Positions 15,825 through 23,944 of a DNA stretch of 54,779 nucleotides are shown here, piece by piece (the stretch's first letter is position 1; every line of letters begins with the position of its first letter). A model generated the notes under the pieces. It was not told the DNA's origin. It worked only from the letters and a program-made list of their open reading frames with translations, and did not search any database. Origin of the DNA: Sedimentisphaerales bacterium (GTDB lineage Bacteria > Planctomycetota > Phycisphaerae > Sedimentisphaerales > Anaerobacaceae); contig JAUWPZ010000005.1 in NCBI GenBank assembly GCA_030611315.1, positions 1-54,779 of the forward strand. Reading direction: 5' to 3'. Position numbers and translations under genes: made by a program.

Positions 15825-16499
15825 ATGGTAAATTCACCGGACAACAGAAGTTCCGGCAGTGGCGACGGGACCGTTCGGGAGCGATTGCTTGCCGCGGCGG
15901 AGGAACTTTTCTCCGAACAAGGTTTCAACGGCACGAGCATTCGCGATATTGCCGCTGCCGCCAAGTGCAATATCGCCTCGGTGAATTACTACTTTGGCGG
16001 CAAGGAGAACTTATACGTCGAGCTTTGGCGCCGCCATCATGCTCAGATAGTCGGCGTACGTATCGAGAGCATTAACGAGGTAATGAGCCGGAGCGGGGGC
16101 AAACCAGGCCTGGAAATGCTGCTCAAGTCTTTTGCAGAGGCCTTCCTCGGCCCGCTAATGGACAGCAATAAAGGGCCTCGACTGATGAAGCTTATGGCAC
16201 GCGAGATGATTGACCGGAACCTGCCAAAGGATATGTTCGGCAAAGAGGTGATTCGACCAACTATGACGGCTATGCAGGAAGCCTTGAGCAAGGCCTGTCC
16301 CGCCCTGGAGCAATCGAAGATTCCTCTTGTCGTGTTCTCTCTTGTTAGTCAGCTTTTGCATACTATCTTAATAAAAGCTATGCACCAGGGGATAGATGAC
16401 CAGGAATTGGCACAGTTCGATCCGGCCATGGTAATCGACCACGTGGTGGCTTTTACAGCCGCCGGTATCCGGGCCTATGCTAAGGAAGAAGGCAAATGA
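15825..16499 (+). CDS. TetR family transcriptional regulator of the efflux operon
   Basis: About 224 residues from ATG 15825, supported by GGAG nine bases upstream; a TTG at 15810 lies inside the second operator. The N-terminal helix-turn-helix is canonical (RERLLAAAEELFSEQGF, TSIRDIAAAAKCNIASVNY, YFGGKENLY). The C-terminal half resembles the CerR/DUF1956-type ligand domain found in regulators of RND pumps. It would repress its own operon until an inducer binds. The stop overlaps the next gene by four bases (ATGA), showing tight coupling to the efflux genes. Confidence 0.92.
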   Translation: MVNSPDNRSSGSGDGTVRERLLAAAEELFSEQGFNGTSIRDIAAAAKCNIASVNYYFGGKENLYVELWRRHHAQIVGVRIESINEVMSRSGGKPGLEMLLKSFAEAFLGPLMDSNKGPRLMKLMAREMIDRNLPKDMFGKEVIRPTMTAMQEALSKACPALEQSKIPLVVFSLVSQLLHTILIKAMHQGIDDQELAQFDPAMVIDHVVAFTAAGIRAYAKEEGK

Positions 16500-17935
16500 A
16501 AAAACTCTCTTGTTCAATCTTTTTGGTGTTGTTCGTTTTTGGAATTTTACTGCTTGCGGGGTGTATGGTTGGGCCGAAGTATTCCAAACCCGAAACCGCA
16601 GCGGACACCAACGATGGATTTTTTAACGCCGGCGCACACGAGCAGAACGTTACCGACTTTAACGAAGTTGACAGTTGGTGGGAGCGGTTCGGCGATGAGA
16701 CAACTGCCAAGCTTGTACGCCAGGCGTTGGAAAATAACAATGACCTCAAAGCCGCCGCGGCAAGGGTCTTGCAGGCCCAGGCGGTTTTTAAGGAGAACGC
16801 CGGCAGGCGTTGGCCGGACGTATCTTATGCTCTCAATCGCGACAGAAGTAAACGCTCGTTCAACTTCAGCGGAGCCAGATTCAGCAGCCTGTCCACGACC
16901 TTTTCACATGATATTACCGTAGTGTATGTACTGGACTTTTTTGGCAAGCTCAAAAGGGCCCAAAGGGCGGCTTGGGCCGATATGCTTGCCGCGGAGGCGA
17001 ATAACCAAACCCTGATTAATTCAATAATCGCCAGTGTAATCAAGGCGAGGGTGGATATCGCAACGAATCAGAGGCTATTGGCCATAGCCCGTGCCAATAC
17101 AAAAAGCAGACAACAAACTTTGGAGATTGTGGAACGTCGTTATGGCCAGGGCCTTGTCGGGCCGGTCGATGTGAGATTGGCACGTGAGAACCTGGCCTTT
17201 TCGAAAGGCAATGAGCCTGGTTTAGAATTATCGTTAGCCAAGGCCCATTATGCTCTTGATGTGCTTTTGGGACGCAGGCCGGGGAAGGGAGAGAATTTGC
17301 CGGAAACATTGGCGGAATTGCCGAATTTGGCCTCCGTACCTATCGGGCTGCCGGTTGAGCTGCTTGACCGCAGACCGGATATTCAGGCTGCTGAGATGTC
17401 TTTGAAGGCGGCGAACGAGCGAATCGGCGTCAGCGTTGCACAGTTTTTTCCCGACTTGACTTTGACGACAAACTTAGGTAATAGCGCCGACAGGTGGCGC
17501 GATATTTGGAAACGTGAAACCGAGACGTATTCGGCGCTTATGCGCCTTGCTCAGCCTATATTCAAGGGCGGGCAGCTCACCGCACAACTGAATGCCTCAA
17601 AGGCGCGTTATGCGGAGTCGGCGGCGAATTACGCAAATGTAGTCCTCAACGCTTTGAAGGAGGTTGAGGATGCGTTGATAAGTGAGCTGATGTTGCAGGA
17701 GCAGCTCGGGCATGTCCGGGTGCGCCTTACCGAGGCGCTCGCGGCGGAGGACCTCTCTCGGGAGCGTTATGAACGCGGTGTAGAGGGGATACTGACGGTT
17801 CTGGAGTCTGAGAGGCGGCGGAGAATCGCCGAAAACGAGCTTGCCGTGCTCAAGGGCCAGATATGGACGACACGTGTAAATCTTTTCCTGGCGCTCGGCG
17901 GCGACTGGGACAAAGCCGAAGAAATAGGAAAGTGA
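16496..17935 (+). CDS. Outer-membrane efflux lipoprotein, NodT/OprM family
   Basis: 479 residues. The lipoprotein signal SIFLVLFVFGILLLAGC is followed by MVGPKYSKPE, a hallmark of the family (xVGPxYxxP). Two OEP repeats follow (about residues 60-250 and 270-460), with typical segments WWERFGDETTAKLVRQAL, NNDLKAAAARVLQAQA, DVRLARENLAFSKG and LLDRRPDIQAAEMSLKAAN. The trimeric outer-membrane channel would complete the tripartite pump. It overlaps the regulator by four bases. An element of family J fills the 189-base gap to the next gene. Confidence 0.94.
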   Translation: MKKLSCSIFLVLFVFGILLLAGCMVGPKYSKPETAADTNDGFFNAGAHEQNVTDFNEVDSWWERFGDETTAKLVRQALENNNDLKAAAARVLQAQAVFKENAGRRWPDVSYALNRDRSKRSFNFSGARFSSLSTTFSHDITVVYVLDFFGKLKRAQRAAWADMLAAEANNQTLINSIIASVIKARVDIATNQRLLAIARANTKSRQQTLEIVERRYGQGLVGPVDVRLARENLAFSKGNEPGLELSLAKAHYALDVLLGRRPGKGENLPETLAELPNLASVPIGLPVELLDRRPDIQAAEMSLKAANERIGVSVAQFFPDLTLTTNLGNSADRWRDIWKRETETYSALMRLAQPIFKGGQLTAQLNASKARYAESAANYANVVLNALKEVEDALISELMLQEQLGHVRVRLTEALAAEDLSRERYERGVEGILTVLESERRRRIAENELAVLKGQIWTTRVNLFLALGGDWDKAEEIGK

Positions 17936-17953
17936 CGGATAAAGTCAAAAAGA

Positions 17954-18079
17954 TAGCCGCGAAGACACAAAGAAAAGAGAAGTGAGCTAAAGTGCCTGAA
18001 GTGAGCCGAAATAGAACAATAATCTGTAACTTTAGGCACTCCAAAATTTAGGCATTTTACACTTCAGTGCTTTTGTGGC
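17954..18079 (+). repeat. MITE-like element family J, copy 2 (longest)
   Basis: About 126 bases from TAGCCGCGAAGACACAAAGA to CAGTGCTTTTGTGGC. The left arm (GTGAGCTAAAGTGCCTGAAG) pairs imperfectly with the right arm (CTTTAGGCACTCCAAAATTT, then AGGCATTTTACACTTC). The ends GCCGC/GTGGC are inverted. It lies between two co-directional genes of the efflux operon, 45 bases before the next start. Confidence 0.82.
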
Positions 18080-18124
18080 AAAAAAATAAATATGAACAAG
18101 AACGATAAATAAGGGGGTCGATTT

Positions 18125-19381
18125 ATGAAATCAGCCCATCAGACAAGGAAAAGACCGGCAGGTTGGGTGCAGGCGTTGATTGCGCTAATTATTGTAATTT
18201 TAGGGGGCTTGGGCGCGTACGCTTTTTTCAAACTGAAAAAGCCGCCTATGCAAAAAGAGGCGAAGTCCGTTGTCCCTTTGGTTGAGGTTGAGAAGGTGCA
18301 CGTGCGGGACATACAAATGCTCGTTCGCGGGTACGGGACCGTAAGCCCGAAGGTGGAGATTGATATCGTTCCTGAGGTTTCCGGCAAGGTGGTTTCTTTA
18401 CACCCGGAACTAAAGGCGGGCGGCATGATAAGGGCCGAAGAGCAGATTCTCCAGATAGACCCGCGGGATTATGACTTAGCGGTCCAGCAGGCCCAGGCAG
18501 CAGTAGCCGAGGCGCAGGTCGGGCTCGATACAGAGTTGGCTGAGGCCCAAGTCGCACGGAAAGAGTGGCAGCAGCTTCATCCAAACACCGAGCCGAATTC
18601 GCCGCTGGTTTTGCGCGAGCCGCAGATTCGCCGGGCTAAAGCCGCTCTGGAATCGGCGACGGCGCAGCTTGCAATGGCACAATTGAAGCTTGAGCGGACG
18701 AGCCTGTCGATTCCATTTGATGCGTTGATAATAAGCGAAAGGGTTGACCTCGGACAGTATGTGGTGGTTGGCCAGCCCCTGGGCGTTGCCTACGGAATCG
18801 AGTCGGTCCAAATTGAGGTGCCTCTTGAGGATGACGAGCTGGCCTGGTTTGACGTTTTTCCCAGTTCGGCCGTCCTTAACGGCGGAAAGGCGCCGCTCAA
18901 GCACACAACCGCACAGGTCAAAGCCGACTTCGCCGGCGCCGAACATACCTGGCAGGGCCGAGTTGTCCGCACTACCGGCCAGGTCGATAAGACATCGAGA
19001 ATGATATCGGTTGTCGTTGAAGTGGCCAGCCCGTTTGATACAACCGGCGGCAAACCTCCTTTGTTGCCGGGCGTTTTTGCCGAGGTTGTCATTGAGGGCA
19101 GGGTACTGAAGAAAATCACCGCGGTGCCTCGCGATGCCGTACGCCAGGGCAATAAGGTCTGGGTGGTTAATGACGGTCGTTTGCATATCCAGCCTTTGAA
19201 CATTATTCGGGCCGACAAGGATTTTGCGTATGTCGCTTCAGGCCTCGATGATGAGGCAATTATCGTTACAAGCTCGCTTGATGTGGTTACAGATGGGGAC
19301 AAAGTGCGAACCAGCGCCGACCGGGAGAACGAGGGGGTAAATGCGGATAGTAATAAGCCCGGCAGACCGGAGGCAAAGTAA
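18125..19381 (+). CDS. RND efflux periplasmic adaptor (membrane fusion protein)
   Basis: 418 residues. An N-terminal anchor helix (VQALIALIIVILGGLGAYAF) is followed by a split lipoyl/barrel-sandwich domain (GYGTVSPKVEIDIVPEVSGK, VVSLHPELKAGGMI), a coiled-coil hairpin rich in Ala/Gln/Glu (about residues 115-200, AVQQAQAAVAEAQVGLDTEL), the second lipoyl half (LSIPFDALIISERVDLGQYV), a beta-barrel and a membrane-proximal domain. It bridges the inner-membrane pump and the outer-membrane channel. The ATG at 18125 is preceded by a GGGGGTCG purine run. The stop codon is directly followed by the GTG start of the pump gene. Confidence 0.93.
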   Translation: MKSAHQTRKRPAGWVQALIALIIVILGGLGAYAFFKLKKPPMQKEAKSVVPLVEVEKVHVRDIQMLVRGYGTVSPKVEIDIVPEVSGKVVSLHPELKAGGMIRAEEQILQIDPRDYDLAVQQAQAAVAEAQVGLDTELAEAQVARKEWQQLHPNTEPNSPLVLREPQIRRAKAALESATAQLAMAQLKLERTSLSIPFDALIISERVDLGQYVVVGQPLGVAYGIESVQIEVPLEDDELAWFDVFPSSAVLNGGKAPLKHTTAQVKADFAGAEHTWQGRVVRTTGQVDKTSRMISVVVEVASPFDTTGGKPPLLPGVFAEVVIEGRVLKKITAVPRDAVRQGNKVWVVNDGRLHIQPLNIIRADKDFAYVASGLDDEAIIVTSSLDVVTDGDKVRTSADRENEGVNADSNKPGRPEAK

Positions 19382-22300
19382 GTGATAGACTCAGAAGATA
19401 AAAAAGGTATTCTTGGGTGGTTTGCATCGAACCACGTTGCGGCAAATCTGCTGATGTTGTTAATCATGGCATCGGGGCTGCTCGCTGCTTTTTCGGCGAA
19501 GATGGAGGTCTTCCCGGAGCTTAGCCTGGGGATGATTAATATTATGGTTCCTTATCGCGGGGCTTCACCGGCGGACGTTGAGGAGGGGGTATGCCTGCGT
19601 GTGGAGGAGGCCATTGCGGCGGTTGAGGGAATAAAGCGGATGACGTCAACGGCATCCGAGGGGATTGGCTCGACGCTTGTAGAGGTTGACGAATACGCGG
19701 ACACGCAGGAGGTTCTGGACGATATCAAGGTCGAGATTGACACAATCATTACCTTTCCCAAGGAAACCGAAAAGCCGATAATAACGGAGCTCAAAACGCG
19801 TCACAAAGTGATTTCAATAGTCGTCAACGGCGATGTGCCGGAGAAGACCCTCAAGCGGATGGCCGAGAAGATTCGGGACGATTTGACGGCAATGGGCAAT
19901 ATCAGCCAGGTGAGCATCGCAGGGGTTCGGCCTTACGAAATATCAATCGAGGTTTCGGAGGAGAACCTGCGTCGTTACAACCTCAGCTTCGATGATGTAT
20001 CCAACGCGGTAAGAAATTCATCACTTGATACCCCCGCAGGCTCGGTCAAGACGGCGGGCGGTGAAATTCTCGTTAGAACAAAAGGGCAAAGATATTACGG
20101 CCCTGAATTTGAAAAAATCATCGTGCTCACGAGGAACGACGGCACGCAGTTGAGACTCGGTGACATCGCCGAGGTCAAAGACGATTTTGAAGATATCGAC
20201 CTTTACGCCAGATTCGACGGCAAACGGTCCGCTTTTGTGCAGGTCTTTCGCATCGGCGAGCAGGGCGCTCTCGACATCTCAAGGACCGTCAAGGACTATA
20301 TCGAGCTTAAGAAGCACAACCTGCCTGAAGGGATATCAATCGCACTGTGGGAGGATGACTCGGAGGTTCTCAAGTCTCGTATGGATCTGTTGAAGAGGAA
20401 CGCGTACTTGGGGCTTGGTTTGGTTTTTCTGTGTTTGGCGTTGTTTCTCAATATTCGCCTTGCATTTTGGACGACCATCGGTATTCCCATATCGTTTTTG
20501 GGTGCGTTTTGGCTGATACCTCATTTCGATGTATCTATCAACATGATAAGCCTGTTTGCATTTATTATGTCACTTGGCATCGTGGTGGACGATGCGATTG
20601 TGGTCGGCGAAAACATATTCGTATATCGGCAGAAGGGTATGGAAAGGACGGCGGCGGCAATAAAAGGCGCTAAAGAGATGGCGATGCCGGTTACGCTTGC
20701 GGTGTTGACGACGATGTTTGCCTTTATTCCATTAGCGTACACGGGCGGAATTATGGGTAAATTTCTTCGAGTTATGCCGATAGTCGTGATAAGCGTTCTT
20801 TCGATTTCGCTTATCGAGGCGTTATTGATTCTGCCGGCGCATCTGTCTGCCAAAGCCTCCGTGAAGAAAAACGTATTGCGGAGGTTAACCGATAAAATCA
20901 ACGGCGTAACCGAGAAGGGCCTGTTCTGGTTTGTCTATGGCCCGTTCGAGAGATTCGTCGTGCGGGCTGTTCGATGGCGGTACGTTACCCTGGCTGTCGG
21001 TATCGCGATATTTTTGGGGACCGTCGGATATATTCTTGGCGGGCATATAAAGTTCATATTCTTCGACACTGTAGAAGCGGACAATATGATAGCGTCGTTG
21101 ACGATGCCGCAGGGAACGCCTTTTGAGCAGACCAATCGCATCATCGAAAACGTCGAGGCGGCTGCCCTGCAGGCGATAGGGGAATTCGAGGATGGTCGCC
21201 GGGAAGATTCGCCGCCCTTACTTAAGCACATCTCGACAACCATAGGTTCACATCCGGCAGCGGCAAGAGGCGGCCCGGGGCACGGCGGCATCGGCGCGCC
21301 TGTCGGGGCGCATTTAGGCGAGGTCAACGTTGAGCTTCTCAGCAGTGAGCAGCGCGGCAAAGTCTCCAGCATAGCCGTCAAGAACCGCTGGCGTGACATC
21401 GTGGGCGAAATCCCCGGAGTATCTTCGCTGACGTTTTGGTCGGAGATTATGAGCACGGGCAAACCGATAGACGTTGAGCTTTCTCACGAAAACTTCGATA
21501 CTCTGCTGGAGGCTTCGGAACGGCTGAAGGTTATTCTTGACGGGTATGACGGTGTAGAGGAGATCGAGGACAGCTTCGAGGAGGGCAAAGCCGAGTTGAA
21601 GCTGAAGCTTAAAGATTCCGGTCGAACACTTGACCTTACGTTAGCCGACCTGGCCCGGCAGGTTCGCCAGGGCTTCTACGGTGACGAGGTGCAGCGTATT
21701 CAGCGGGGACGCGACGACATTCGCGTGATGGTTCGCTATCCGCAAGCTGAGCGTCGGAGCCTGGCCGACGTCGAGAATATGAGAATTCGACTTACCAACG
21801 GAACGGAAATCCCGTTCAGGACGGTTGCCGAAGTTGACTACGGGAGAGCTTATGCATCCATCAGGCGTGTGGATAGAAAGCGAGTAATCAGCGTTTCAGC
21901 GGATGTTGACGAAGCCCTGGCCAATCCGGGAGAAATCAACGCCGAACTGGAAAGCACAGTACTTCCGGAAATGGTGCGCCGGTACCAGGGATTGCAGTTT
22001 CGTTTTGCAGGCCAGCAGCGTGAACGAAACGAATCGCTCGGCAGCCTGAAGGTGAACTTTGCCATCGCTATGTTTGCGATTTATGTTCTGCTGGCCGTTC
22101 AGTTTCGCAGTTACTCACAGCCGGCCATCGTAATGTCTGCCATTCCGTTCGGGATAGTAGGGGCCGTGGCAGGTCACGTTGTGATGGGCGCCATATTGGA
22201 CACAACGTTCAACCTGAGCATATTGTCGATGTTTGGAATTGTGGCGCTTGCAGGCGTGGTTGTGAATGATGCGCTGATTATGATAGACCTTATCAACCGT

Positions 22301-22567
22301 GAACGCAAGAGCGGCATCGAGCTTGGTCAGGTCCTCCGCGACTGTGCGACTCGAAGGTTCCGGCCCATTATGCTGACAACCCTGACGACATTCTGCGGGC
22401 TGATGCCGATGATTTTGGAAAAGAGTCTTCAGGCGAGGTTTCTTGTGCCGATGGCGATAAGCCTGGCGTTCGGGGTGATGTTTGCCACCTGCATAACGCT
22501 TTTGCTTGTACCTTCGCTATACATGATTCTTGAGGATGTCAAGAAACGCATTTTTTCAGCAGTGTAG
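19382..22567 (+). CDS. RND family efflux permease (AcrB-like)
   Basis: 1061 residues with two six-helix repeats and two large periplasmic loops. The proton-relay motif GIVVDDAIVVGENIF in helix 4 keeps the two aspartates of the AcrB family, and GVVVNDALIMIDLINRER occupies the matching place in the second repeat. The start is GTG, immediately abutting the adaptor stop. The motif after helix 1 (MEVFPELSLGMINIMVPYRG, ASPADVEEGVCLRVEEA) is characteristic. Substrates cannot be told from sequence. The regulator-channel-adaptor-pump order marks a self-contained drug or metabolite export operon. Confidence 0.95.
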   Translation: MIDSEDKKGILGWFASNHVAANLLMLLIMASGLLAAFSAKMEVFPELSLGMINIMVPYRGASPADVEEGVCLRVEEAIAAVEGIKRMTSTASEGIGSTLVEVDEYADTQEVLDDIKVEIDTIITFPKETEKPIITELKTRHKVISIVVNGDVPEKTLKRMAEKIRDDLTAMGNISQVSIAGVRPYEISIEVSEENLRRYNLSFDDVSNAVRNSSLDTPAGSVKTAGGEILVRTKGQRYYGPEFEKIIVLTRNDGTQLRLGDIAEVKDDFEDIDLYARFDGKRSAFVQVFRIGEQGALDISRTVKDYIELKKHNLPEGISIALWEDDSEVLKSRMDLLKRNAYLGLGLVFLCLALFLNIRLAFWTTIGIPISFLGAFWLIPHFDVSINMISLFAFIMSLGIVVDDAIVVGENIFVYRQKGMERTAAAIKGAKEMAMPVTLAVLTTMFAFIPLAYTGGIMGKFLRVMPIVVISVLSISLIEALLILPAHLSAKASVKKNVLRRLTDKINGVTEKGLFWFVYGPFERFVVRAVRWRYVTLAVGIAIFLGTVGYILGGHIKFIFFDTVEADNMIASLTMPQGTPFEQTNRIIENVEAAALQAIGEFEDGRREDSPPLLKHISTTIGSHPAAARGGPGHGGIGAPVGAHLGEVNVELLSSEQRGKVSSIAVKNRWRDIVGEIPGVSSLTFWSEIMSTGKPIDVELSHENFDTLLEASERLKVILDGYDGVEEIEDSFEEGKAELKLKLKDSGRTLDLTLADLARQVRQGFYGDEVQRIQRGRDDIRVMVRYPQAERRSLADVENMRIRLTNGTEIPFRTVAEVDYGRAYASIRRVDRKRVISVSADVDEALANPGEINAELESTVLPEMVRRYQGLQFRFAGQQRERNESLGSLKVNFAIAMFAIYVLLAVQFRSYSQPAIVMSAIPFGIVGAVAGHVVMGAILDTTFNLSILSMFGIVALAGVVVNDALIMIDLINRERKSGIELGQVLRDCATRRFRPIMLTTLTTFCGLMPMILEKSLQARFLVPMAISLAFGVMFATCITLLLVPSLYMILEDVKKRIFSAV

Positions 22568-22906
22568 AGATGCTGCTCGTTTTTTCTTATCCCCTCCCGC
22601 GGTAGAATCCCGTTTAATTGTGCTATAGCCCGATTTTTTCGCCCAAAAACCGGGAAATGATAAAAATTCTCTCATTTTTGAAAATTTTTCTGGCAAAACC
22701 TCGCGTAAAAGCAAATAATATCTTAAGTTGACATATGTGCAATGAAAGGGGTGGGACTATGATTCATAGCGCCAGTGTACATTTCAATTCGGAGGCTGTT
22801 TCTTTCTGTATGTATCCTTTTGTTTTGTGCGCAAATCTGTCCGCTGTTTGCGAAGCAAATAGTGGTTACAGGGGAGTTTTATCCTGCCTGGAAAGTAGGT
22901 GATATT
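22568..22906. other. Gap with a signal-peptide-like remnant before pgl
   Basis: No terminator is evident after the pump gene. From GTG 22775 the frame of the next gene runs back as YISIRRLFLSVCILLFCAQI, then CPLFAKQ. This looks like a secretion signal, although the enzyme downstream is normally cytoplasmic. A well-placed ribosome-binding site (GAAAGGGG at 22744) serves an ATG at 22759 in a different frame (MIHSASVHFNSEAV...), which stops just before ATG 22907. A single-base shift would join that ATG to the signal-like stretch, so this may be a decayed leader or the remains of another gene. Confidence 0.45.
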
Positions 22907-23653
22907 ATGACAACTATTGCCAAGCCCAATGTTAAAGTTATGTCCGACCCTGAGAGCCTTGCCCGAACAAGCGTTGAGCTTTTTGTCGCCGATGCCCTGA
23001 AAGCGATTAAAGACAAGGACGTTTTTCGAGTCGCCATATCGGGCGGGAATACACCGAGGCGATTTTTTGAAATGCTCGGAGAAGTGCCGGCGAGGTCTCT
23101 GCGGTGGAACAAAATACAGTTGTTCTGGGTTGACGAGCGCTACGTCGAGCCCGATTCACAGTGGAGCAATTATAAGCTGGCTGCGGATACCTTCCTCGCT
23201 AAAGTGCCCATCCCCCGGGAGAACGTGCATCGCATTCCCACCGAGTACACCGATTTTAAGTTCGCGGCGCACTGTTATGAGCAGACCATTCGAAGCGTTT
23301 TCGGTCTCGAAGAAAAGCAGCTTCCGCAATTTGATTTGATTGTTCTCGGTATGGGTGCTGAGGGACATACCGGCTCGCTGTTTCCCAACAGCTATGCTCG
23401 TTTTGATACCGAAGATTTGGCGTGCGTTGTTTATGTCCTCGATGAGAAGCTTAACAGGATAACTCTGACGCATCCGGTTTTGAGTGCGGCGCGGCATTTG
23501 GCGGTGTTGGTTTCAGGCAGGGAAAAAGCGCACATCCTCAAAGAGGTCATGACCAGCGAGCCGGATGACGTGCGGTATCCTATTCACTCTCTCTGGCCGA
23601 TTCTTGATAAGGTTACCTGGCTGGTGGATGCCGAGGCCGCCGGAGCTATGTGA
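22907..23653 (+). CDS. pgl: 6-phosphogluconolactonase
   Basis: 248 residues from ATG 22907, the usual size for SOL/DevB-type lactonases. An upstream GTG (22775) would add a signal-peptide-like 44 residues. Family features are FRVAISGGNTPRRFFEML, the WNKIQLFWVDERYVEP block, SNYKLAADTFL, and FDLIVLGMGAEGHTGSLFP. It hydrolyses 6-phosphogluconolactone to 6-phosphogluconate in the oxidative pentose phosphate pathway. No zwf or gnd gene is adjacent. It lies alone between the efflux operon and the convergent secDF operon. Confidence 0.9.
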   Translation: MTTIAKPNVKVMSDPESLARTSVELFVADALKAIKDKDVFRVAISGGNTPRRFFEMLGEVPARSLRWNKIQLFWVDERYVEPDSQWSNYKLAADTFLAKVPIPRENVHRIPTEYTDFKFAAHCYEQTIRSVFGLEEKQLPQFDLIVLGMGAEGHTGSLFPNSYARFDTEDLACVVYVLDEKLNRITLTHPVLSAARHLAVLVSGREKAHILKEVMTSEPDDVRYPIHSLWPILDKVTWLVDAEAAGAM

Positions 23654-23734
23654 TTGCGGGCGGCTCGAATCGCTTGTCTTTTTTACCTGTGTTGCCTCTT
23701 TATACCAATCATAAAAATAAAGTGCGCCATAAAG

Positions 23735-23837
23735 TATACCCTTCAGGGTAGTAAATTCCCGCGAGTAAGATTGTAACTTATTATTCTAAAGCCACTTACC
23801 CGCGAACAAACAGGAAATTTCAACTGAGAGTACTATA
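23735..23837 (-). repeat. MITE-like element family K, copy 1 (inverted)
   Basis: 103 bases from TATACCCTTCAGGGTAGTAA to TTTCAACTGAGAGTACTATA. It matches, in reverse orientation, the copies at 49631-49741 and 54531-54647 (ATTCCCGCGAGTAAGATTGT, AACTTA...). It sits between the convergent pgl and secDF genes. The two ends are imperfect inverted repeats sharing TATA and a GAAATTTCC/GTAAATTCCC block. Confidence 0.78.
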
Positions 23838-23944
23838 ATGACTTATGAAGTCATATCTTTAATTGCCCATCCTTTACGGTCGGGGTTCTGTTTGATGAAG
23901 CGCAAAGATATTTTGTGAACCGTATTAGCATCTTGACGGCGTGG

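Noticed and set aside
18476-19186. 236-codon minus-strand open frame
   Set aside because: Shadow of the adaptor gene; no domain.
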